64,000 nucleotides of DNA from Natronosalvus halobius (GTDB taxonomy: Archaea > Halobacteriota > Halobacteria > Halobacteriales > Natrialbaceae). Within the stretch, counting starts at the first letter, position 1. Every line of letters begins with the position of its first letter. The notes beneath the pieces are model-generated. The model saw nothing but the letters and a program-made list of their open reading frames with translations. It searched no databases and was not told the origin of the DNA. Positions 36,866 to 46,102 of this stretch are shown here, piece by piece. A program made the translations under genes and the position numbers. Location of the stretch: NCBI RefSeq assembly GCF_024138145.1, contig NZ_CP099997.1:1860001-1924000 (forward strand), written 5' to 3'.

Positions 36866-38839
36866 ATGGCACAGGAAGAACCTGCACTCGAGGCGCGGTT
36901 AGCCGAGGGGGAGACCTACGAGCCGCCGGCGTCGTTCGTCGACCAGGCGAACGTGAGCGACCCCGAGATTTACGAGGAGTTCGCAGAGAACTGGCCGGAG
37001 TGTTGGGAGCGCGCCGCGGACCTGCTCTCCTGGAGCCAGGAGTACGACACCGTCCTCGAGGACGACGACGCGCCGTTCTATCGGTGGTTCACCGGCGGCG
37101 AGCTCAACGCGTCGTACAACTGTCTGGATCGCCACGTCGAGGACGGCGCGAAGAATCGGGCGGCGATCAAGTGGGAGGGCGAACTCGGGGAAACTCGAAC
37201 GTATACCTACAGCGACCTGCTGTACGAGGTCGAGGCGTTTGCCGCCTCGTTGCGGGAGCTAGGCGTCCAGGAGGACGACGTCGTCACGCTCTACCTGCCG
37301 ATGATTCCGGAGCTACCCATCGCGATGCTCGCGTGTGCCCGCATCGGCGCGCCCCACTCGGTGGTGTTCGCTGGCTTCTCCGCCGACGCGCTCGCGACCC
37401 GGATGAACGCCGCCGACAGCGAGTACCTCGTCACCTGCGACGGCTACTACCGCCGTGGCGATCCGCTAAACCACCTCTCGAAGGCCAACGAGGGACTCGA
37501 GGACGTCGACCACGACGTCGAGACGGTCGTCGTCGACCGCCTCGGCGACGATCACTCGCACTCGCTGAGTGAGAACCAGCGAGACTACGAGGAACTGGTC
37601 GACGCACACGAAGGCAAGACGGTCGAGCCGGTGTCTCGCGATGCGGAGGACATGCTGTTCCTGATGTACACTTCGGGGACGACGGGTCAGCCAAAGGGGG
37701 TGAAACACACCACGGGTGGCTACCTCTCGTACGCCGCCTGGACCTCTCACGCCGTCCTGGACGTCAAACCCGAGGACACTTACTGGTGTGCGGCCGACAT
37801 CGGCTGGATTACGGGCCACTCCTACATCGTCTACGGCCCGCTCGCGCTGGGAACCACCACCGTGATGTACGAGGGGACGCCCGACTACCCCGAGAAGGAC
37901 CGGCTGTGGGAACTCGTCGAGAAAAACAATGTGGACATATTCTACACCGCCCCCACCGCCATCCGGGCGTTCATGAAGTGGGGCAAGCAGTACCCCGATC
38001 AGCACGATCTCTCGAGTCTGCGTCTTTTGGGGACGGTGGGCGAGCCGATCAACCCCCGAGCCTGGCAGTGGTACTACGATCACATCGGCGACGGCGAGTG
38101 TCCCATCATTGACACCTGGTGGCAAACGGAGACGGGCGGGATGATGATCACCACCCTCCCCGGTGTCGGCGAGATGAAACCCGGCTCGGCCGGGCCGCCA
38201 CTGCCGGGTATCGACGCCCGCATCGTCGATGCCAGCGGCGACCAGGTCGAGGCGGGCAACGCCGGCTACCTTACGGTGAATAATCCGTGGCCGGGGATGC
38301 TGCGCACGCTGTACAACAACGACGAGCGCTTCCTCTCCGAGTACTGGCAGGAGTACTCCGACGAGGAAAGCGACGAGTGGGTGTACTTCCCCGAAGACGG
38401 CGCGAAAATCGACGACGACGGCTACATCACCATCCTCGGGCGCGTCGACGACGTCATCAACGTCTCCGGGCACCGCCTGGGCACGATGGAAATCGAGAGC
38501 GCCATCGTCGGCGTCGAGGGCGTCGCCGAAGCCGCCGTCGTCGGCGGCGACCACGACATCAAAGGCGAAGCTGTCTACGCCTACGTCATCCCCGAAGACG
38601 GCTACGCGGACGACGACAGCCTCGAGGAGCGCATCGTGGCGGGAGTAGAAGACGCCATCGGGCCCATCGCTCGACCCGAAGAGGTCATCGTCACCCCCGA
38701 ACTCCCCAAAACCCGTTCGGGCAAGATCATGCGTCGCCTGCTCGAGGACATCGCCTCGGGCAACGAACTTGGCGACACCTCGACGCTCCGGAACCCGGAC
38801 GTCGTCGAGGACATCGCTGCCCAGGTTGGGGACGACTGA
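36866..38839 (+). CDS. acs: Acetyl-CoA synthetase, copy 2
   Basis: This 657-residue ANL enzyme closely resembles the copy at 32372 along its whole length. Motifs are intact: MYTSGTTGQPKG (about 266), DTWWQTETGGMM, LGRVDDVINVSGHRLGT and KTRSGKIMRR (about 614). Conserved blocks such as EDTYWCAADIGWITGHSYIV are identical in both. Differences concentrate in the first 30 residues and the surface loops. Downstream are the symporter genes with a separate promoter. The two copies may differ in affinity or induction. Confidence 0.95.
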   Translation: MAQEEPALEARLAEGETYEPPASFVDQANVSDPEIYEEFAENWPECWERAADLLSWSQEYDTVLEDDDAPFYRWFTGGELNASYNCLDRHVEDGAKNRAAIKWEGELGETRTYTYSDLLYEVEAFAASLRELGVQEDDVVTLYLPMIPELPIAMLACARIGAPHSVVFAGFSADALATRMNAADSEYLVTCDGYYRRGDPLNHLSKANEGLEDVDHDVETVVVDRLGDDHSHSLSENQRDYEELVDAHEGKTVEPVSRDAEDMLFLMYTSGTTGQPKGVKHTTGGYLSYAAWTSHAVLDVKPEDTYWCAADIGWITGHSYIVYGPLALGTTTVMYEGTPDYPEKDRLWELVEKNNVDIFYTAPTAIRAFMKWGKQYPDQHDLSSLRLLGTVGEPINPRAWQWYYDHIGDGECPIIDTWWQTETGGMMITTLPGVGEMKPGSAGPPLPGIDARIVDASGDQVEAGNAGYLTVNNPWPGMLRTLYNNDERFLSEYWQEYSDEESDEWVYFPEDGAKIDDDGYITILGRVDDVINVSGHRLGTMEIESAIVGVEGVAEAAVVGGDHDIKGEAVYAYVIPEDGYADDDSLEERIVAGVEDAIGPIARPEEVIVTPELPKTRSGKIMRRLLEDIASGNELGDTSTLRNPDVVEDIAAQVGDD

Positions 38840-38913
38840 GGAGGGGCCTGGGTAGATCACCGCTTATCGATTAGCGAGACCACAATCACAGCACACGATA
38901 CACGAACGATACA

Positions 38914-39366
38914 ATGCCAGATAATACCACTCACGAATCGGAGCGAAAGGAACGGACCGTCGTGACAGACGGCGGCCGTTCGGACGTCGAACGAGAGAAG
39001 GAGATCGACTACCTGAACGTCGAGATCAACCTACTGAAGCCCGGAACACCGTTCATGCGGGATCACAACAGAGTCATCCTGACGGGGTTCTTCCTCTGGG
39101 CGATCATCGTCTTCGGGCCGGTCACTGCGACACGGCTAGCGCCGGATCTGATGACCCAGCCGATTCCAGGGCTGGGGTTCCCGCTTCACTACTTCCTGAT
39201 CGCGATCGGCGGCCCGGGCGGCGCACTCCTCCTGTCGGTCTGGTACGTGCGTAAGCGCGACAAGATCGACGAGAAGTACGGAATCGAGCAGGTACAGGCG
39301 CCAGAAACGACCCGAACCGACACGAGCTCGGAGCCGGCGGCAACTGACGGGGGTGTCGATCGATGA
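38914..39366 (+). CDS. DUF4212-type small subunit of a sodium/solute symporter
   Basis: The 150-residue protein has two membrane helices (about 52-74 and 86-110) between acidic cytoplasmic tails. The motif LNVEINLLKPGTPFMRDHN and the WYVRKRDKIDEKYG segment are typical of the small partner of VC_2705-type symporters. It overlaps the large subunit gene by 4 bp. A TATA-like CTTATCG near 38862-38869 gives a leader of about 20 nt. Confidence 0.88.
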   Translation: MPDNTTHESERKERTVVTDGGRSDVEREKEIDYLNVEINLLKPGTPFMRDHNRVILTGFFLWAIIVFGPVTATRLAPDLMTQPIPGLGFPLHYFLIAIGGPGGALLLSVWYVRKRDKIDEKYGIEQVQAPETTRTDTSSEPAATDGGVDR

Positions 39367-41081
39367 ACGGCCTCGCGTTCGCGGCGCTCTCGCTGATCGG
39401 GGACGCCGCCGTCGTGCTGCAAGCGGACGAAGAACTGCTCCCGGAGGGCCTGAACATCGGGTTCAAGCCGGTCCCGGCGATCATCGTCATCGCGATGATG
39501 GGCCTGTTCCTGGCGGCCGGCGTCTTCTACAAAGTCGCCGACACGTCGGACATGTGGGTCGCCGGCCGCTCGATCGGGAACGTCGAGAACGGGATGGCTA
39601 TCGGCTCCAACTGGATGTCGGCAGCATCCTATCTCGGCATGGCTGCGCTCATTGCACTGTCGGGCGTCTACGGGCTGGCGTTCGTCGTCGGCTGGACCGC
39701 CGGCTACTTCGTCCTGCTCATCTTCCTGGCCGCTCAGATGCGCCGGTTCGGGAAGTACACCGCGCCGGACTTCATCGGCGATCGATTCAACTCCGACGCC
39801 GCTCGCGCTATCGCGGCGGTCACGACGTTCCTCATCGGGTTCGTCTACGCGCTCGGGCAGGCCCGCGGGATGGGACTGGTCGGCCTGTACATCCTCGGCG
39901 ACCCCGGTATTCCTGGCCTGAGCGGCTATCAGGCGATGATGGTCATCTTCATGATCATCACGATCGCGTACCTTTCGCTGTCGGGGATGCTCGGTGCGAC
40001 CAAAACGATGGTCCTCCAGTACGTCATCCTCATCGGCGCGTTCCTGATCGGACTGGTGGTGACCGGCTACGCGGGCGGCTACTCGACGATCCTCCCACAG
40101 CTCGAGTACGGAATGCTGATCAGCGAACTCAGTGCCGAGTTCTCCGAGCCGTTCGTGAACCAGAGTTACTACGTCTGGATCGCGACGGCGTTCAGCCTGA
40201 TCTTCGGGACCTGTGGGCTCCCGCACGTCCTCGTTCGCTTCTACACGGTCGAGAACGAGCGAATGGCTCGCTGGTCGTGCACCTGGGGGCTGTTCTTCAT
40301 CAGCCTGCTGTACCTCTCGGCGCCCGCGTACGCGGCGTTCGGGACCGACCTATACAGCAGCGAGGTCCAGCCGGCATACGGTGACCCGGGCATGAGTGCC
40401 GAGGCCGGTGACGTCATCGTCGTGCTGGCGACGCAGCTGGCCGGCCTGCCCACCTGGCTCGTCGGCATCGTCGCGGCGGGCGGCATCGCCGCGGCGGTCG
40501 CGACCGTCGCCGGACTGTTCATCGCCGGCTCGTCGGCGATCTCCCACGACATCTACGCGAACATCATCAACCCCGACGCGACCCAGCGCCAGCAGGTTCT
40601 CGTCGGCCGACTGAGCATCGTCGCACTCGGCGCGCTGACGATCCTGTTCTCGCTCGACCCGTCCGCCCCGATCGCCGCGCTGGTCTCGTTCGCGTTCTCG
40701 CTGGCAGCCACGGTACTGTTCCCGATGTTCTTCCTCGGACTCTGGTGGGAGAAGACGAACCGCCAGGGGGCACTCGCCGGGATGTCCACTGGGCTGATCC
40801 TCTGGCTCATCCCGATGTTCAACGAGGGTCATTTCCAGATCGCACCCCTGGGAATCGAGTTCCTGGAGACCTGGATGCCCGCGATCGGCTCCGGACTGAT
40901 CGGCGTTCCGGTCGTCTTCGCCGTCACGATCGTCGTGTCGCTGGTGACGCCCGAACCGCCCCTCCAGACCAAGCAGATGGTCCGGCAGTGTCACAGCCCG
41001 GATCCGATGCCAAAGGACAAGACGGCGGCCGACGTCGTCAGGGAACGAAACGGAAACGGACCCACCCCAGCGGACGACTGA
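39363..41081 (+). CDS. VC_2705-type sodium/solute symporter, large subunit (acetate or monocarboxylate)
   Basis: The 572-residue SSS-family transporter has about 13 helices. Signature segments are MWVAGRSIGNVENGMAIGSN, the FGKYTAPDFIGDRFNSDAAR loop and CGLPHVLVRFYTV. It resembles ActP/VC_2705 proteins used for acetate, pyruvate or lactate uptake; the adjacent acetyl-CoA synthetase genes favour acetate. The N-terminus starts with a predicted signal-anchor helix, and the C-terminal tail is acidic and basic mixed (PMPKDKTAADVVRERN). Confidence 0.88.
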   Translation: MNGLAFAALSLIGDAAVVLQADEELLPEGLNIGFKPVPAIIVIAMMGLFLAAGVFYKVADTSDMWVAGRSIGNVENGMAIGSNWMSAASYLGMAALIALSGVYGLAFVVGWTAGYFVLLIFLAAQMRRFGKYTAPDFIGDRFNSDAARAIAAVTTFLIGFVYALGQARGMGLVGLYILGDPGIPGLSGYQAMMVIFMIITIAYLSLSGMLGATKTMVLQYVILIGAFLIGLVVTGYAGGYSTILPQLEYGMLISELSAEFSEPFVNQSYYVWIATAFSLIFGTCGLPHVLVRFYTVENERMARWSCTWGLFFISLLYLSAPAYAAFGTDLYSSEVQPAYGDPGMSAEAGDVIVVLATQLAGLPTWLVGIVAAGGIAAAVATVAGLFIAGSSAISHDIYANIINPDATQRQQVLVGRLSIVALGALTILFSLDPSAPIAALVSFAFSLAATVLFPMFFLGLWWEKTNRQGALAGMSTGLILWLIPMFNEGHFQIAPLGIEFLETWMPAIGSGLIGVPVVFAVTIVVSLVTPEPPLQTKQMVRQCHSPDPMPKDKTAADVVRERNGNGPTPADD

Positions 41082-41084
41082 CCA

Positions 41085-41552
41085 ATGTACGAACGCATAC
41101 TCATCCCGACGGACGGTAGCAGCGTGGCGGAAGTAGCGGTCGAGCACGCGCTCGACCACGCGGAGAAGTACGGTGCGGAAGTACACGCGCTGTACGTCGT
41201 CGACACCGACGCGGTCGCCTACGGACTCGGTGCCGAGCAGGTCGATCGCCTCAGGCAGGGCGACTTCCAGGGCATGACCGAACTTCGCGAGAAGGCGGAA
41301 GCCGCGACCGGGTACGTTCGCGACCTCGCCGAGACGAGGGGCATCCCGGTGGTCGAACACTACTCTGGTGGTCGACCGCACGCCCTGATCGCCGACTACG
41401 TCGAGGACAACGACATCGACCTCGTAGTGATGGGCAGCCACGGTCGCTCCGGGGTCAGACGCGCCCTGCTGGGCAGCGTCACCGAACGAACCCTTCGGTC
41501 GACGACCGTTCCGGTGCTCGTCGTCGACGCCCGGAAGTCGGCCGACGAGTAA
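41085..41552 (+). CDS. Universal stress protein (UspA family)
   Basis: The 155-residue single USP domain begins MYERILIPTDGSSVAEVA and ends with the ATP-binding GSHGRSGVRRALLGSVTERTL, so it is probably nucleotide-binding. It is 3 bp after the symporter stop, as USP genes often are behind haloarchaeal symporters, and may tune transport to energy state. Regulation is presumably shared with the symporter pair. Confidence 0.93.
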   Translation: MYERILIPTDGSSVAEVAVEHALDHAEKYGAEVHALYVVDTDAVAYGLGAEQVDRLRQGDFQGMTELREKAEAATGYVRDLAETRGIPVVEHYSGGRPHALIADYVEDNDIDLVVMGSHGRSGVRRALLGSVTERTLRSTTVPVLVVDARKSADE

Positions 41553-41607
41553 CGGTAGAACCGACTACCACCCCCGGTTTTTCGCGTTTCGATCGCTCAA
41601 TAGCGGC

Positions 41608-41657
41608 GACCTCTCGTTTCGCGTTCGGTGATGACCTCTCGTTTCGCGCTCGGTGAC
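41608..41657. repeat. 25-bp tandem duplication
   Basis: Two adjacent copies of a 25-bp sequence starting gacctctcgtttcgcg, with two mismatches, lie between the convergent uspA-like and small membrane protein genes. A third partial start (gacctcgag) follows. Confidence 0.85.
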
Positions 41658-41676
41658 GACCTCGAGAATCCAGCGT

Positions 41677-41907
41677 TCACCGCTTCTCGCCGGAACCGTA
41701 CCACTCCCGGGCCAGTTCGAGGTTCCAGACGAACGCGAAGTAAGCGACGATCCCCGCGAGCATGAGCGCGTAGTACGCCCAAGTCGGCCCCTCGAGGGCG
41801 TTGAAGAGGAGTTGGACGATCGTCACCCAGATGATCGCGAACAGCAGGTCGACCAGCATTCCCCACCGTTCCTCGCGGGCGGTCTCGAGCCACGCTCCCG
41901 GCTTCAT
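41677..41907 (-). CDS. Small two-helix membrane protein
   Basis: The 76-residue protein has helices at about 17-36 and 45-64 with an acidic-basic N-terminus, MKPGAWLETAREERWG. The family is a haloarchaeal small membrane protein I cannot name with certainty. It is alone, convergent with the symporter operon and divergent from trm56. Confidence 0.7.
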   Translation of the reverse strand: MKPGAWLETAREERWGMLVDLLFAIIWVTIVQLLFNALEGPTWAYYALMLAGIVAYFAFVWNLELAREWYGSGEKR

Positions 41908-42079
41908 CGCGAGTCACCCTGCGCGGCCAGCGGTTTCGTCGAGTGCATGCCGGTGTGTGTCCCGGTGCGAGCAAAAAGCTACCGCCGAGAACACCGTTCG
42001 GGAAGCGTCCACGAGCGGTCTCGAGCCGGAGCGAATGCGGATCCGAACGCACATATGCCCCAGCCAGCTACGCGTTCGT

Positions 42080-42634
42080 ATGAACGAGCGTCGCGACCCC
42101 GAGGTCGCCGTCCTCCGACTCGGCCACCGCCCCGGGCGAGACGAACGAATGACGACCCACGTCGGCCTGACAGCCCGGGCACTGGGCGCCGACCGCGTCC
42201 TCCTCCCGGACAACGCCGGCCAGTCCCTCGAGACGGTCGCGGACATCACCGAACGCTTCGGCGGGTCGTTCGCGGTCGAACTGACCGACTCGCCGCAGGG
42301 TGTCGTCCGCGGGTGGGAGGGCAAGGTGGTCCACCTGACGATGTACGGCGAGCGCGTCCAGGACGTCGAGGACGCCGTCCGAGCGAGTCACCACGAGGAC
42401 GGCGATCCGCTCCTGGTCGTCGTCGGTGCGGAGAAGGTGCCGTTCGACGTCTACGAGGAGGCCGACTGGAATGTCGGTGTGACGAACCAGCCCCACTCCG
42501 AGGTCGCGGGGCTGGCCGTCTTCCTCGACCGCCTGTTCGAGGGGCGTGAACTCGAGCGCGAGTGGGAGGGGGCGGATCGGCGCGTGGTTCCGATGGAGAC
42601 GGGCAAGCGGGTCGTTTCGGCCGACGAGGAGTGA
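42080..42634 (+). CDS. trm56: tRNA (cytidine-56-2'-O)-methyltransferase
   Basis: This archaeal SPOUT-class enzyme methylates C56 in the T-loop. The 184-residue protein has the N-terminal VLRLGHRPGRDERMTTHVGL signature, TDSPQGVVRGW, and the knot-forming VVVGAEKVPFDVYEEADWNV followed by NQPHSEVAGLAVFLDR. A TATA-like CATATG at about 42051-42056, 27 bp upstream, fixes the ATG. It precedes tfe on the same strand by 172 bp. Confidence 0.92.
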   Translation: MNERRDPEVAVLRLGHRPGRDERMTTHVGLTARALGADRVLLPDNAGQSLETVADITERFGGSFAVELTDSPQGVVRGWEGKVVHLTMYGERVQDVEDAVRASHHEDGDPLLVVVGAEKVPFDVYEEADWNVGVTNQPHSEVAGLAVFLDRLFEGRELEREWEGADRRVVPMETGKRVVSADEE

Positions 42635-42806
42635 GTGCCGGCTGGCAGACGGTCGACGGAGAGTGGGTGACGGCAGACGGACAGCAGAGAAGACACCCGA
42701 ACTCGAGCGGCACGGACTCGTGTCTCGACGCCCCTACGGTTTACAGCGTCGCGGCTGGAGCACCGAGTAACAAGACTTAATGGCCGCATGCGATTAGTAC
42801 GGGGTA

Positions 42807-43331
42807 ATGGCTTTTGAGGACCTGCTCGAGGACCCGGTTATCCAGAAGTACTTACACGAGCTCGTCGGTCCCAAGGGGATGCCCGTCGCGGCGGCGCCGC
42901 CGGACGGGGAGGTGACCGACGAGGAACTCGCCGAGACGCTGGACCTCGAACTGAACGACGTGCGGCGGGCGCTGTTCATCCTGTACGAGAACGACCTCGC
43001 CACCTATCGCCGCCTCCGCGACGAGGATTCCGGCTGGCTCACCTACCTCTGGACGTTCGAGTACGACAATATCCCGGAGAACCTCGAGGAGGAGCTCTAC
43101 CGGCTCTACGACGCCCTCCTCGACCGTCGGGAGTACGAGCAGAACCACGAGTTCTACCTCTGTGAGATCTGTTCGATCCGCTTCGAATTCGGCGAGGCGA
43201 TGGACTTCGGCTTCGAGTGCCCCGAGTGTGGCTCGCCCGTCGAATCGATGGACAACAGCCGGCTCGTCCGCGCGATGGACGACCGCCTCGACGCCCTCGA
43301 GAACGAACTCAACGTCGAATCCACCGCCTGA
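42807..43331 (+). CDS. tfe: Transcription initiation factor E, alpha subunit (TFE)
   Basis: TFE assists open-complex formation by RNA polymerase. The 174-residue protein has an extended winged helix (1-105, with VTDEELAETLDLELNDVRRA) and a zinc ribbon (Cys in LCEICSIRF and ECPECGS, about residues 113-136), followed by a helix. Its stop overlaps the next ATG in TGATG. A TATA-like CTTAATGG about 28 bp upstream gives a leaderless start. Confidence 0.95.
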   Translation: MAFEDLLEDPVIQKYLHELVGPKGMPVAAAPPDGEVTDEELAETLDLELNDVRRALFILYENDLATYRRLRDEDSGWLTYLWTFEYDNIPENLEEELYRLYDALLDRREYEQNHEFYLCEICSIRFEFGEAMDFGFECPECGSPVESMDNSRLVRAMDDRLDALENELNVESTA

Positions 43332-44014
43332 TGGTCGTCCTCGCAACCAAACTGTACGTCGACGGCGATGCCCGCCAGCGGGCGCTGGACTCCCTGCGAT
43401 CGCTGGTCGACAACGAAATCGGCGAACTCGACGTCGAGTTCGAGATCGGCGTCCGACACGACGACTTCCCCTCCGTCACGATCGAGGGCGAGGACGCCGT
43501 CGTCGCCCGCAACGTCCTCCGCGAAGAGTGGGGCGAAATCGTCCCCGACCTCGAGGCCGGGGAAACCTACGTCGGCACGCTCGAATCCTGGGACGACGAT
43601 GGATTCGTCCTGGACGTCGGAACCGAAACCGGGGTTCGAATCCCCGCCGACCAGCTAGGTCTGGGGCAGGGGTCGCCCGCACAGGTCAGGGAACGCTTCG
43701 GCCTGGTCCAGCACCTGCCATTGCAGTTCGTCTACCGACCAGACGAGGCGGATGGATCACGGCTGGCCGACGCCGAGCGCGACCGCCTCTTCGAGTGGAC
43801 CCGCGGGGACGGCCGTCTGAACGTCAACAGTGCGACCCGCGCGGAGGTTCGGGCGACGCTCAACCGCGCCGGCCACGCCCAGGACTACGTCACGATCGAA
43901 CGGCTGGGTCTGCTCGAGCAGAGCGTCATCTGTACGGACGACACCGACCCGCCGGGGCTGCTCTCGAGCATCGGCTCGTACCTGCCGGCGGAGTTGCGCT
44001 GCGTCGTTCCCTGA
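43331..44014 (+). CDS. DUF2110 family protein
   Basis: This 227-residue protein of the conserved archaeal DUF2110 family is translationally coupled to tfe. It begins MVVLATKLYVDGDARQRALD, followed by an S1/OB-like segment (ETYVGTLESWDDDGFVLDVGT) and a C-terminal helical region NVNSATRAEVRATLNRAGHA, which looks like a helix-hairpin-helix. That organisation suggests nucleic acid binding. The function is unknown, though constant linkage to tfe points to transcription. Confidence 0.85.
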   Translation: MVVLATKLYVDGDARQRALDSLRSLVDNEIGELDVEFEIGVRHDDFPSVTIEGEDAVVARNVLREEWGEIVPDLEAGETYVGTLESWDDDGFVLDVGTETGVRIPADQLGLGQGSPAQVRERFGLVQHLPLQFVYRPDEADGSRLADAERDRLFEWTRGDGRLNVNSATRAEVRATLNRAGHAQDYVTIERLGLLEQSVICTDDTDPPGLLSSIGSYLPAELRCVVP

Positions 44015-44023
44015 CCGCAAGCC

Positions 44024-44803
44024 ATGAGAACGGTCAACCGTCGCCTCGTCCTCGCAACGCTCGCCGTCACCCTGCTCGCGACGACTGCCGGGTGTACGAT
44101 GCTCTTTGGCGGCATCTCCGACGAGACCCTCGATGAGTCCCAGTCGTACGACGACCTTCGGGACCGCGAGGCGGACGTCGCCATCGAGGTCGAGAGCGGG
44201 TCGTTCGTCAGCGACGGGGAGTTTCGCGCCGTCTACGACCTGAACGACACCGAAGACCTGTCGCTGTACCGGTCGACGCTCTACCGTGAGGAGCCACTCG
44301 AGGTTCGGGCCGTCCGCTACTGGTACCCGAACGGCACCGAACTCACCGGTTCCGAACTCGAGGTCGACCAGGACCGCTCGAGCACCGACATCAGGGTTCC
44401 GGACGGCAACGGGACGCTGGCGTTCACCGGATCCGCGAGCCAGGGGCGGTTCTACCTGCCGGCGTACGTCGACGGCTCCTACGAGGTCATCCTCCCTCCA
44501 GGCTATCGATCGACGAACTATCTCTTCGGGTCGGTGAACCCGGGCGGACACGAACGGGAGGTCGTCGACGACCAGGAGCACCTCCGATGGGACCACGTCG
44601 ATAGCTCGCTCTCGATTCGGTACTATCTGGGGCGAGACGTCTTCATCTTCGCCGGCGTCGTTCTGGTGGTCGTCTCCGTCGGCGGCGCTGGCGTCGCCTA
44701 CTACTACCGGAAGGTCAAGGCCCTCGAAGAGAAGCGGAAGTCGATGGGCCTCGATGTCGAACTCGAGGACGACTCCGGAAAGGGGCCGCCGCCGGGGATG
44801 TAG
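44024..44803 (+). CDS. DUF5803 family lipoprotein with a C-terminal membrane helix
   Basis: A 259-residue protein with signal peptide and lipobox (TTAGC, Cys at 24), an extracellular beta-rich domain, and a helix at about 205-226 (FIFAGVVLVVVSVGGAG) with a short charged cytoplasmic tail. This is a haloarchaeal family (DUF5803). The start is 9 bp after the DUF2110 stop, in the conserved tfe cluster. Anchoring from both ends is unusual. Function unknown. Confidence 0.82.
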   Translation: MRTVNRRLVLATLAVTLLATTAGCTMLFGGISDETLDESQSYDDLRDREADVAIEVESGSFVSDGEFRAVYDLNDTEDLSLYRSTLYREEPLEVRAVRYWYPNGTELTGSELEVDQDRSSTDIRVPDGNGTLAFTGSASQGRFYLPAYVDGSYEVILPPGYRSTNYLFGSVNPGGHEREVVDDQEHLRWDHVDSSLSIRYYLGRDVFIFAGVVLVVVSVGGAGVAYYYRKVKALEEKRKSMGLDVELEDDSGKGPPPGM

Positions 44804-44898
44804 GCGGCTCGACGCGTGGGTACAGAGGCGAGAAGTCGAGGCCCGGATCGGGAAGGTCTCGAGGCGTGATCCAGGAACGAGAAATCGAGCCGTGACGC

Positions 44899-45939
44899 TC
44901 AGGACAGCGAGAGGCCGCGAATCTCGACCGTGTCGCCCTCCTCGACGCGACCGATGATCTCGCCGTCCGTCTCGTCGACGAGCGCCTCGGCGTCCGACTC
45001 GTCCAGGGCAACCACGAAGCCAGTACCCATATTGAAGGTGCGGTGCATCTCTTCGTCGGTGACGTTCCCCTCCTCGGCGACGAACTCGAAGATCGGCTGA
45101 ATCGGCAGAGGATCCTCGATCACGTAGCGATTCTCGCCCATCCGAAGCAGGTTCGTCCAGCCGCCGCCCGTGACGTGTGCGGCAGCCCGAACGTCGTGGC
45201 GGCGCATCGGCTCGAGTAAGTGCGTGTACAGACGGGTCGGTCGAAGCAGTTCCTCGCCGATGGTGACCTCGGGGTCCAGCGGAAAGGTGTCGCCGTAGTC
45301 GTGGTTCCGGGTCACAGCCTCGCGGGCGAGCGTGAGGCCGTTCGAGTGGATGCCGTTCGAGGGGAAGCCGACGAGGACGTCGCCCGCCTCGGCGTCTTCA
45401 TCGAGAATTTCGTCTTTGAGCGCGAGACCGGCGCAGGTTCCGGCGAGGTCGAAGCCTGTGACGACCTCGGGCATGACCGCGGTTTCGCCGCCCAGGAGCG
45501 TGAGGTTCGCCTCTTCGAGGCCGGCCGCCAGCCCTTCACCGATTTCGGCGGTGAGGTCGTCGTCGGGTTCGTCGACCGCGAGGTAGTCGACGAACGCGAC
45601 CGGTTCGACGCCTGCGGCGACGAGGTCGTTGACGTTCATCGCGATGCAGTCGATACCAATGGTCGAGAAGTCTTCGATGGCCTCGGCGACGAGGAGCTTG
45701 GTGCCGACCCCGTCGGTCGCCAGCGCGAGGTAGCGGTCGCCGATGTCGAGCAGGCCGGCGTACTCGGTCGTTATGCCGCTCCCGAACGCCTCGAGGAGCG
45801 CGGCCGTGGCGTCTTCGCTAGCGTCGATGTCGACGCCCGTCTCGGCGTAGGTGAGTTCCTCTGGCTCGCCATCACTGTCGTCGCCGTCTCCGTCGCCACC
45901 GCCGGAACCACCCCCTGCCTCGTTCGCCTCGTTGGTCAT
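44899..45939 (-). CDS. purM: Phosphoribosylformylglycinamidine cyclo-ligase
   Basis: PurM closes the imidazole ring in purine synthesis using ATP. The 346-residue protein has the early ELTYAETGVDID, YLALATDGVGTKLLVA, GLLGGETAVMP-like LLGGETAVMPEV, and HVTGGGWTNLLRMG. Start at 45939 (MTNEANEAGG) is preferred because a longer in-frame reading would pass through a 15-bp tandem repeat and the end of another gene. The first 20 residues after this start are Gly/Asp-rich. Confidence 0.94.
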   Translation of the reverse strand: MTNEANEAGGGSGGGDGDGDDSDGEPEELTYAETGVDIDASEDATAALLEAFGSGITTEYAGLLDIGDRYLALATDGVGTKLLVAEAIEDFSTIGIDCIAMNVNDLVAAGVEPVAFVDYLAVDEPDDDLTAEIGEGLAAGLEEANLTLLGGETAVMPEVVTGFDLAGTCAGLALKDEILDEDAEAGDVLVGFPSNGIHSNGLTLAREAVTRNHDYGDTFPLDPEVTIGEELLRPTRLYTHLLEPMRRHDVRAAAHVTGGGWTNLLRMGENRYVIEDPLPIQPIFEFVAEEGNVTDEEMHRTFNMGTGFVVALDESDAEALVDETDGEIIGRVEEGDTVEIRGLSLS

Positions 45940-46023
45940 GCTCGAGAGAGCACGGGGCGAGGGCAAAAGGTCACCGGTCCAGCGTCGGAGTAGGCGGGCG
46001 ACGGACGCTACGGCGAGCGGCAG

Positions 46024-46083
46024 CATCGCGTGCGGCGGTGTCGAGTGCGGCATTGTCGAGTACGGCAGCGTGGCGTTCGGCAG
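46024..46083. repeat. Four tandem 15-bp units upstream of purM
   Basis: Units at 46024, 46039, 46054 and 46069 are variants of tgtcgagtgcggcat, each with 2-5 changes. The array is intergenic between purM and a DUF7344-type gene. Confidence 0.75.
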
Positions 46084-46102
46084 TTCGATCAACCGCTCGA
46101 GG

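Noticed and set aside
37466..38860. Minus-strand frame of 464 codons
   Set aside because: Antisense to acetyl-CoA synthetase copy 2; the composition is Val/Arg-rich, typical of a shadow.
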